IMG/VR virus record: IMGVR_UViG_3300038678_000034
Location: 1 to 44,256 of that record
Strand: one strand, 5' to 3'
From: a virus
Length of the DNA: 44,256 nt
Positions within the stretch are counted from its first letter, which is position 1; every line of letters starts with the position of its first letter. This document shows, one piece after another, positions 38,928-44,256 of the stretch. Position numbers and translations under genes: made by a program. The notes beneath the pieces were generated by a model that was not told the DNA's origin, did no database searches, and was given only the letters and a program-made list of their open reading frames with translations.

Positions 38928-39115
38928 AATCACTACAATTCACTAACACTATTGGAGACATCTTTCCTTTACGTGTAATGGGTAAGGGTATTCCCGGCAC
39001 TGATAGCTTTCGTTGGCTCGTGGTGCATCCTGACATGACAGTGTTGGGAGTGTATCGCTACACCAAGAATGCTTTTGCATGCGCTCGTATGATTAAACGT
39101 TTAGGGGAATTGTAA
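38924..39115 (+). CDS. Small hypothetical protein (63 aa)
   Basis: Unrecognised. LQFTNTIGDIFPLRVMGKG, RWLVVHPDMTVLGVYRY then a helix (KNAFACARMIKRLGEL). Looks like a small beta-alpha protein. GGGGAGGG precedes the ATG. Coupled to neighbours by overlap. Confidence 0.65.
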   Translation: MKSLQFTNTIGDIFPLRVMGKGIPGTDSFRWLVVHPDMTVLGVYRYTKNAFACARMIKRLGEL

Positions 39116-39531
39116 TGAATGCATTAACACAAGGTAAGAAGTTCACTGTTATATGCAGTGCATACCAACACACTGCTGATAGCCTTACTAATATGCTAGC
39201 CACTGATGAGATGGCTAAGTATTTAACAGCTCATATATTTGTTGAGTATACCCGTGTTGTGGGTGTATACCGTGGTCAAGGTGAACAATCATTCGTTATT
39301 AATACCAACTCATCTAGTGCTATTAGTAACATCACACGTTACTGTCAACACATACATAATCAAGAGTGTGTGTTAGTGAGTAACAATCAAAGACATTCAA
39401 TCAAGCTGCACTTTGAGGATGGTAGCAAGGAAGAAATAGGGCATAACTTTGGGGTGCATGGTAGTAAACCATCAGCTAAAGTAGACTCATATACTGTGCT
39501 AAATGGCAATGAATATTACGTAGTTTATTAA
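39115..39531 (+). CDS. Hypothetical protein with EQSFVI...QECVLV segments (138 aa)
   Basis: The segment GVYRGQGEQSFVI, then a helix (AISNITRYCQHIHNQ), ECVLVSNNQRHSIKLHFEDG matches a recurrent arrangement in early proteins of unrelated phages (G-x-x-E-x-S-F ... QESVL ... DG). Its role there is not known to me. AGGGGA precedes the ATG. Confidence 0.7.
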   Translation: MNALTQGKKFTVICSAYQHTADSLTNMLATDEMAKYLTAHIFVEYTRVVGVYRGQGEQSFVINTNSSSAISNITRYCQHIHNQECVLVSNNQRHSIKLHFEDGSKEEIGHNFGVHGSKPSAKVDSYTVLNGNEYYVVY

Positions 39532-39544
39532 CAGGAGTAAACAG

Positions 39545-39569
39545 ATTATGAGTACATTTAAAGTAGGTA
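39545..39569. repeat. 25-bp direct repeat, copy 1 (start of a family A gene)
   Basis: Identical to 41777-41801: the ribosome-to-codon-8 region ATGAGTACATTTAAAGTAGG with two to four flanking bases. The gene at 42871 starts with nearly the same sequence. Evidence of recent duplication or recombination at family A starts. Confidence 0.85.
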
Positions 39570-39766
39570 GTAAAGTTACAATAGCATATGATAATTTGGA
39601 TGCTATCGGAATGGAGTGTGTCAAAGATGTAACACCAGACAAAGTATACACTTTAGTCGATGTTACCCCTAGTAATTGTCATCCCGGAGGTATGCGTATA
39701 GGTTTCATTGATGATACAGGAGATGAGGTAGGCTTACCTTGTGCTTATGTAACGTTAGTAAACTAA
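39548..39766 (+). CDS. Family A small beta protein (72 aa)
   Basis: Family A: TFKVGSKVTIAYDN, DVTPDKVYTLVDV, IGFIDDTGDEVGL and a final strand YVTLV. Paralogues at 40047 and 42871 and related starts at 41780 and 8024. Short-strand pattern with a conserved K-x-Y and D-D-x-G suggests an SH3-like fold (inference). AGGAG precedes the ATG. Function unknown. Confidence 0.75.
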   Translation: MSTFKVGSKVTIAYDNLDAIGMECVKDVTPDKVYTLVDVTPSNCHPGGMRIGFIDDTGDEVGLPCAYVTLVN

Positions 39767-39807
39767 GCACTACATTTTAATATTTAACCAAGAAAGGAAA
39801 ACATATT

Positions 39808-40020
39808 ATGTCAATCAAAACAGTAGCACTAAAGTTAATCAGTAAATTTATTGCACCACGTGCAGTACCTGTGTTAAATAGTAAAGGACAAGAACCATCA
39901 GCTCGTGAGCTTGCATTCACTGGTCGAGGTAAGAGTGGTAAGGTGTCACACAAGAGAGGCAATGCAGCACAGCTTAAACGCATGTCTCTTAAGCGTAACA
40001 ACATCCGTAAACATTCATAA
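39808..40020 (+). CDS. Small highly basic protein (70 aa)
   Basis: Basic throughout, with RGKSGKVSHKRGN and LKRMSLKRNNIRKHS at the end, likely binding nucleic acid or ribosomes. AAAGGA precedes the ATG. No family recognised. A small early host-takeover protein is plausible. Confidence 0.65.
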   Translation: MSIKTVALKLISKFIAPRAVPVLNSKGQEPSARELAFTGRGKSGKVSHKRGNAAQLKRMSLKRNNIRKHS

Positions 40021-40046
40021 ACATTTAATTAGAAGGATAACATATC

Positions 40047-40265
40047 ATGACAAATACATTCAAAGTAGGTGATTATATTACAGTTAATGCAGACGATGTT
40101 GTAAACAATCACTGTGCTAGAGATACCACTATAGGTAAGGCTTATAAATTAGAGGCAATTGATACTCCACAATGTAACGAGGCAGAGCCTCATGATGTAC
40201 AGTTTACCGATGATGTGGGGGATACAGTTATTTTGTTTCCAGAACACGTAACATTGGTATCTTAG
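40047..40265 (+). CDS. Family A small beta protein (72 aa)
   Basis: Family A member: TFKVGDYITVNADDV, ARDTTIGKAYKLEAIDT, VQFTDDVGDTVIL, and the end EHVTLVS. Compared with the 42871 member, it shares TVNA, CxRDxTxGKxYxL and the HVTLV end. AAGGA upstream. Function unknown. Confidence 0.75.
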   Translation: MTNTFKVGDYITVNADDVVNNHCARDTTIGKAYKLEAIDTPQCNEAEPHDVQFTDDVGDTVILFPEHVTLVS

Positions 40266-40275
40266 TTACTACCTA

Positions 40276-40298
40276 ATAGCATAGTGCGAGTATGCTAT
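40276..40298. other. Hairpin between genes
   Basis: ATAGCATA-GTGCGAG-TATGCTAT gives an 8-bp perfect stem in the 62-bp gap before the cysteine-protease-like gene. No T-run follows, so it is probably an mRNA structure or processing site. Confidence 0.5.
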
Positions 40299-40327
40299 CT
40301 GATATTAACTGACCAAGGTATAGGATT

Positions 40328-40816
40328 ATGGACAACATACACACACTACTATCTAATGGGCTGCCTAGTATTAATGGTAAGCTTAACGCTATTAACTGTG
40401 GGGGCTGTGGTTTATTTGCTCTTGAATTATCAAAGGCTCTTATGATGCATGATATTCCAGCTAGTATTGTGTTAGTAGAAGCTTGCTTCTATGATGAGGG
40501 TGACGTAGCTAATTTCATTAGTGGTGCTAGTGAGGAAAATATTAGTGATGCTTACCTTAAGCAAGGAGTTAATGGTAGTGACCCTTGCATTGGGCACATA
40601 TGTGTGGTTATTGATGGGGTGTTATATGATAGCAATGGACAGCACGAAAGACCTGCTATTAGTGAGTCCATAAGTCATGCAGCTATGGCACATATGTTAA
40701 CTCTACCTGAAGAATGGAATGATACATTCCTATGTAGTAATAACATGTCTACTGAGTGTATCGTTACTGTATTACAAGAATTCTTTACAACCATGTTATC
40801 ACCACTGAAAGGATAA
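40328..40816 (+). CDS. Cysteine-protease/transglutaminase-like protein (162 aa)
   Basis: INCGGCGLFALELSKAL places C24 (or C27) at the start of a helix, GHICVVIDGVLYDSNG provides H90 and D101: the Cys-His-Asp order of papain-like/transglutaminase-like enzymes. Between them is a helical and acidic region. It might cleave or deamidate a host protein early in infection, or be an inactive binder. AGGA precedes the ATG. No exact family known to me. Confidence 0.6.
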   Translation: MDNIHTLLSNGLPSINGKLNAINCGGCGLFALELSKALMMHDIPASIVLVEACFYDEGDVANFISGASEENISDAYLKQGVNGSDPCIGHICVVIDGVLYDSNGQHERPAISESISHAAMAHMLTLPEEWNDTFLCSNNMSTECIVTVLQEFFTTMLSPLKG

Positions 40817-40820
40817 GATT

Positions 40821-41099
40821 ATGAGTGACGTAAGAGTAAGACTATTAAATGATGGAGGCTGGCCGGGCTTAGAAAAGCTTGACCTTAATGCTGTGTTAGA
40901 TGCACGTGAGTACTACTCTATGGAGCATAAGTGTCTTGGAGTAGAAGTGCTAAGGTCTGCTTTAATAGCAGCAGGAGGAGTAGCAACACAGCTTCCTGCT
41001 CGTGAGTATTACTTCAGTAATGGCAAGAGTATTGGTAATTGTTTAGTTGAGTACGAGGTAGTGACTGATGAGCAAGAAGACGAAAGCACAATTGAATGA
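40821..41099 (+). CDS. Family B small beta protein (92 aa)
   Basis: Sixth family B member: VRVRLLNDGGW, a middle with SALIAAGGVATQL, REYYFSNG, and a terminal strand VEYEVVTDE followed by an acidic extension. Located in the early arm, far from the cluster at 971-4272. AAAGGATAAG upstream. Function unknown. Confidence 0.7.
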   Translation: MSDVRVRLLNDGGWPGLEKLDLNAVLDAREYYSMEHKCLGVEVLRSALIAAGGVATQLPAREYYFSNGKSIGNCLVEYEVVTDEQEDESTIE

Positions 41100-41244
41100 T
41101 GAATACTTAGCTAGTATGAGAGCTAAGGGGTGGGACTGGGTGTTCCTTAGTGAACTACCCTATCCTAAATCAACTCGTAACTGCTCCTTAATTTTAAAGG
41201 TTAATGGGAGGCAGGTACTAATTAGAGATGAGGTGACAACATGA
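41068..41244 (+). CDS. Small hypothetical protein (58 aa)
   Basis: Frame in the apparent gap, overlapping the end of the previous gene by 32 bases and the next start by 4 (ATGA). GAGG precedes the ATG. Sequence MSKKTKAQLNDEYLASMRAK, GWDWVFLSELPY, then NCSLILKVNGRQVLIRDEV: a helix followed by a strand-turn-strand. Unrecognised, but ribosome site and coupling support it. Confidence 0.65.
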   Translation: MSKKTKAQLNDEYLASMRAKGWDWVFLSELPYPKSTRNCSLILKVNGRQVLIRDEVTT

Positions 41245-41492
41245 CTACCTTATTCTGTCACTGTCCTATATCTAATACAATCAGGACAGGAGCTGGAGAT
41301 TTAGTAGCTAGCTATATGCTTGGTCATTGGGTGATAGACCCAGACCCAGCAGTATTACTGGACATGGTGGTGTATGCTACCACTGTATTATACAACAACC
41401 CACAAATTAAGTGGAGCAAGCAAGCTAACACAGGAGCTAGCTTTATATCTAAACTATCACATTACAGAGGCATGACAGCTGGTCGTGCTTAA
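41241..41492 (+). CDS. Hypothetical protein (83 aa)
   Basis: Unrecognised helical protein: NTIRTGAGDLVASYMLGHWV, DMVVYATTVLYNN, SKQANTGASFISKLSHYRG. N-terminal cysteines FCHC are not enough for a metal site. The ATGA overlap couples it to the previous gene. Confidence 0.65.
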   Translation: MTTLFCHCPISNTIRTGAGDLVASYMLGHWVIDPDPAVLLDMVVYATTVLYNNPQIKWSKQANTGASFISKLSHYRGMTAGRA

Positions 41493-41507
41493 CTTGGAGA
41501 GTATATT

Positions 41508-41762
41508 ATGAAACACAATCAATATTATATGGAAGTTATCTTGTCTGTATTACATAGACATGTGGATAAATTTGCAGTGCTCAACCTAAGCACCAATGAA
41601 ATCCACTACACTCGTGCTGCTAATCGTAAGATTAAACATGGCATGAATTCAATAGAATGTAAGCGTGTGTTTGAGGACTTGTATGGTCCCTTAGATACAC
41701 AGTGTGTACACAAGTGGCAACGTACTATCAAACGCCTTCGTCAAGCTACTACACGTAGATAA
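41508..41762 (+). CDS. Basic hypothetical protein (84 aa)
   Basis: Unrecognised basic protein ending KWQRTIKRLRQATTRR. Predicted helical with SVLHRHVDKFAVLNL at the start. The strong positive charge suggests nucleic-acid contact. GGAG lies upstream. Confidence 0.65.
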   Translation: MKHNQYYMEVILSVLHRHVDKFAVLNLSTNEIHYTRAANRKIKHGMNSIECKRVFEDLYGPLDTQCVHKWQRTIKRLRQATTRR

Positions 41763-41776
41763 TAAATAGGAGAATT

Positions 41777-41801
41777 ATTATGAGTACATTTAAAGTAGGT
41801 A
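41777..41801. repeat. 25-bp direct repeat, copy 2
   Basis: Identical to 39545-39569. It covers the start of the gene at 41780. Confidence 0.85.
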
Positions 41802-42043
41802 CTAAGTATGAGATGCTCATCCCAGTAGCTAAACAGTTAGCAGATAAGATGGGTTTAAAATTCACAGACAATGTAAACTATCAGTTTACATGTCATGGCA
41901 TTGCTAGTGGTATGTTATGGTCTAGAGATATTAGTTATCACCCACCGCAAGGTGTACCAGCTCCTCCACCTCCTCACCCAGTGTATGGGTCCCCCTTTGG
42001 TGACTACTGTAATGCATACATAAGGGAAGCTAGTGATAGCTAG
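41780..42043 (+). CDS. Family A-start protein with proline-rich middle (87 aa)
   Basis: Starts exactly like the family A gene at 39548 (STFKVGTK, DNA identical over 25 bases) but then diverges: a helix (VAKQLADKMGLKF), a strand (NVNYQFTCHG), and a Pro-rich stretch (PPQGVPAPPPPHPVYG). It looks like a chimera between a family A start and another sequence. It overlaps the primase gene start by 11 bases. Confidence 0.65.
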   Translation: MSTFKVGTKYEMLIPVAKQLADKMGLKFTDNVNYQFTCHGIASGMLWSRDISYHPPQGVPAPPPPHPVYGSPFGDYCNAYIREASDS

Positions 42044-42869
42044 TACTGTACAACAGAGCGTAAGAGAGCAGGCACTAGCTCTACCTGAAGGCTGCAGCAT
42101 TAGGGGTGTATGTCCTAAATGTGGTACTACATCAGCCTTCAGCATGACTCGTGCAGCAGGAGAGGTGAGATACATATGCTTCTCTGCCTCTTGTGGTTGT
42201 CGTGGTGTTATAACATCTAAGTCTACAAGAGATACATCCTTAGCACAAAATGTTATTAAGAATAGGAAGCTATTTGATAGTGACTTAACAGTGCTAGAGC
42301 CATGGGAAATTGACTGGCTTGCTAATAAATTTAACATACAAGAGCAGTGGCTTACTAGCTTACGCTACTGTGAAGAGGATAGAAGGGTGTACTGTCCTCA
42401 GTATGATGTAACAGGGAGGATACAAGGATACATAGCAAGGTACTATCCTGAGCTAGCAGGAGGGAGGAAACTGAAGGGGGCTAAGGCCCTATGGAAGGCA
42501 GTGCTACCAACAGATGTTGAGCTATGCTTCCCTGTAATGGAGGTGTTACTCCAAGTAGCAGACACTAAGCAACTGATAGTAGTAGAAGACTATATGTCTG
42601 CACTACGTATGAATTCACAGCTTGGTAAGCCTACGTGCTGCTTAGGAGGCACATCTATCTATGCTTCACATCTTAGTACTATGATAGCTTTAGGTGTAAA
42701 GGAACTAGTGATTGTGCTTGATGCTGATGCCACTACTAAGGCTGTCAAGCTTAAGCGTAGCCACTCCTTAACATTCAATAGAGTTATGATAGTACCACTG
42801 TTAGGGTACGATATAAAAGATATGTCAATCAGTGAGTTTGATAAGACATTCCAACAACTACGAGGTTAA
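42033..42869 (+). CDS. DNA primase (zinc finger plus TOPRIM)
   Basis: Makes primers for lagging-strand synthesis. 278 residues: zinc finger C27, C30, C49, C54/C56 (CPKCGTT...CFSASCGC), then RNA polymerase core with TOPRIM E185 (VVEDYMSA) and D230/D232 (VLDADATT). The start is GTG at 42033 with AAGGGA about 6 bases upstream; the next ATG would lose the zinc finger. In T7 this domain is fused to the helicase (gp4); here the helicase is the next but one gene, so the two are separate proteins. Confidence 0.9.
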   Translation: MIASTVQQSVREQALALPEGCSIRGVCPKCGTTSAFSMTRAAGEVRYICFSASCGCRGVITSKSTRDTSLAQNVIKNRKLFDSDLTVLEPWEIDWLANKFNIQEQWLTSLRYCEEDRRVYCPQYDVTGRIQGYIARYYPELAGGRKLKGAKALWKAVLPTDVELCFPVMEVLLQVADTKQLIVVEDYMSALRMNSQLGKPTCCLGGTSIYASHLSTMIALGVKELVIVLDADATTKAVKLKRSHSLTFNRVMIVPLLGYDIKDMSISEFDKTFQQLRG

Positions 42870-42870
42870 T

Positions 42871-43080
42871 ATGAATACATTTAAAGTAGGCAGTAGAGTT
42901 ACAGTGAATGCACCAGTAGATTTTGCATCAGCAATGTGTACAAGGGATGTCACTCAAGGTAAAGAGTACATTCTAACAGAAGTGGATACGGATGAAGCTA
43001 AGGATGATGTCGTATTTTATGATGATACAAACGAGCGGGTACTCCTTCGTAAAGAACATGTTACCTTAGTCGAAGGTTAG
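42871..43080 (+). CDS. Family A small beta protein (69 aa)
   Basis: Family A member: NTFKVGSRVTVNAPVDF, CTRDVTQGKEYILTEVDT, DDVVFYDDTNERVLL, and EHVTLVEG. The ATG at 42871 follows GAGG; the upstream open frame lacks a site. Located between primase and helicase. Nearest to the 40047 member. Function unknown. Confidence 0.75.
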   Translation: MNTFKVGSRVTVNAPVDFASAMCTRDVTQGKEYILTEVDTDEAKDDVVFYDDTNERVLLRKEHVTLVEG

Positions 43081-43081
43081 T

Positions 43082-44256
43082 ATGAATGAACGTCATATAG
43101 TAGCAGCTCTGATACAGTCTAGGAGTGCTTACGTTAGTGTGCATTCCTATCATGATGAGGGTGACTTCAGTGATATGGCGGAGCTAATTTATAAGGAGCT
43201 AGTTAAGTACTATGAAAGGGATGAAGATGCACAGTGTATGAGTACATCCTCCCTTCTCTCTAGGTTGAAGAGGTTGTATCCTAAGAGGTATGAAGGGTTT
43301 GAAAACTTTATTAAAGACATGAAGACTGTATCTGTCTCTAATATAATGGATGACTACTGTGCTATGAAAGCTGATAGCTTAGGGGAGGTGCTGGGAGGCT
43401 ACCTATTAGCAGGAGAGCATGCCAAAGCAGCTCCCTTAGTGGAGAAATACATAGCATTACAGAGTGAGGGCTTACAAGATAAGGCTGATGCTCCTATTGT
43501 ATACACTGATGCTGATGTTGATAGCTTTGCTGAGTCTTTAACTCTTGGTAATAGAATACCTATTGCACCTCGTGCCTTGAATGATATGCTAGGGGGAGGG
43601 TTAATTCCCGGTAGTCACTTGCTAGTGTATGCTCCTCCTGAAGTAGGGAAGACAGCCTTTGCTATCAACTTGGCTTACTCTACTGCATGTACTAAGAGAG
43701 CAAGAGAGGGTAGTAAGACTCTATACATAGGCAACGAGGAGGCAGCTGACATGTACTTAATGCGCTTACTCTGTCGCTTCACTCAATGGAATGAAGAGGA
43801 AGTGCAGGCTGATAGAGAGGAGGCTATGCAGCTAGCTCGTAGTAGGGGATGGAGTAATCTAATATTTGTACACCTATCCCCCGGAACAGTAGCACAGGTG
43901 CAGGCTCTAATCATAGAGCATAACCCTGATGTAGTTATCATTGACCAGATACATAATTTAATCCTTGGTAAAGGTAAGGAACCTGAGAAGACCCAGCTAT
44001 TAGAACGTTTAGCTTATGCTATGCGTATGTTTTATAGTAGGCATAAGGTGGCAGGGATTAGTATATCTCAGGCAGATGAGAAGGCCATAGGTAAGCTGTA
44101 TCTAACCATTAAGGATGTGTACTACAGTAACATAGGAGTGCAAGGACAAACAGATGCCATGATAGGCATTGGAATGAATAGAGACTATGAATTGCAAGGT
44201 AGAAGGGTGCTTAACATCACTAAGAATAAATTAGGTGGTGAACATGGCTCCTTAGT
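43082..44256 (+). CDS. DnaB-type replicative helicase, 5' part of gene split by the join
   Basis: Unwinds DNA at the fork. The frame starts at 43082 (GAAGG upstream) and runs off the window end; joined with 1-176 it gives 407 residues. Residues 1-150 are a helical N-domain. The RecA-like ATPase has Walker A APPEVGKT (184-191), in which Ala replaces the first Gly, a Glu-containing NEE at 218-220, and Walker B VVIID (284-288) followed by Q, as in DnaB. Together with the separate primase it replaces the T7 gp4 fusion. Confidence 0.93.
   Translation, partial: MNERHIVAALIQSRSAYVSVHSYHDEGDFSDMAELIYKELVKYYERDEDAQCMSTSSLLSRLKRLYPKRYEGFENFIKDMKTVSVSNIMDDYCAMKADSLGEVLGGYLLAGEHAKAAPLVEKYIALQSEGLQDKADAPIVYTDADVDSFAESLTLGNRIPIAPRALNDMLGGGLIPGSHLLVYAPPEVGKTAFAINLAYSTACTKRAREGSKTLYIGNEEAADMYLMRLLCRFTQWNEEEVQADREEAMQLARSRGWSNLIFVHLSPGTVAQVQALIIEHNPDVVIIDQIHNLILGKGKEPEKTQLLERLAYAMRMFYSRHKVAGISISQADEKAIGKLYLTIKDVYYSNIGVQGQTDAMIGIGMNRDYELQGRRVLNITKNKLGGEHGSL
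44130..44256. repeat. Terminal overlap, copy 2
   Basis: Identical to positions 1-127. Only one copy exists in the circular map; the second is an assembly artefact. Confidence 0.95.

Noticed and set aside
1-44256. Integrase, excisionase, CI-like repressor, attachment site, tRNA genes and CRISPR arrays
   Set aside because: None was recognised in any gene product or gap; gaps other than the control region are too short for tRNA genes. The phage is treated as virulent.

Overview
The window is the complete genome of a virulent tailed phage of podovirus type, opened at an arbitrary point. The first 127 bases are repeated exactly as the last 127 (1-127 = 44130-44256). That is what an assembler leaves when it closes a circle, so the unique map is about 44,129 bp and the DnaB-type helicase gene runs across the join (43082-44256, then to 176). 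I see no integrase, immunity repressor, tRNA, CRISPR array or insertion sequence. I also see no phage RNA polymerase, so transcription must use host RNA polymerase. A family A DNA polymerase, separate primase and helicase, and T7-like tail-tube and ejection proteins in a genome without an RNA polymerase resemble marine T7-relatives such as VpV262 (Zobellviridae-like); this placement is an inference. The host is probably a gammaproteobacterium with Dam methylation: I found no GATC anywhere on reading the sequence, and the control region carries LexA-like boxes of the CTGT-N8-ACAG type.

Layout. A roughly 1.25 kb AT-rich non-coding control region (37046-38309) separates two divergent arms. The right arm (plus strand, 38310 through the join to 13688) holds tightly coupled small genes and the replication and nucleotide genes: primase, helicase, family A DNA polymerase, an SSB-like protein, a FEN-like 5' exonuclease, an HTH-metallophosphoesterase, a dNTP pyrophosphohydrolase-like protein, a DUF1937 protein, a LigA-related fragment, an HNH endonuclease and a nucleotidyltransferase. 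It ends with a Tad2-like anti-Thoeris protein. The left arm (minus strand, 37045 down to 13814) holds a ParB-like protein, a u-spanin candidate, small virion proteins including a collagen-like fibre, small terminase, a holin candidate, large terminase, portal, scaffold, major coat and decoration proteins, tail nozzle and appendage, tail adaptor, a GNAT protein, gp14-like protein, a 1595-residue ejection protein, a further internal protein and a GH24 lysozyme. The arms converge on a strong hairpin terminator at 13784-13810.

Small beta-rich proteins have multiplied in the right arm. One set has the pattern VKLLxDG...EVEVVEE, the other TFKVG...HVTLV. Many genes overlap as TAATG or ATGA, so translation is probably coupled.

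Most interesting are the control region, where three LexA-like boxes flank a near-consensus sigma70 promoter whose transcript would stop about 230 nt later at a perfect terminator (a possible SOS-responsive small RNA); the absence of GATC; the Tad2 homologue among membrane and small unknown genes; and the paralogous families.
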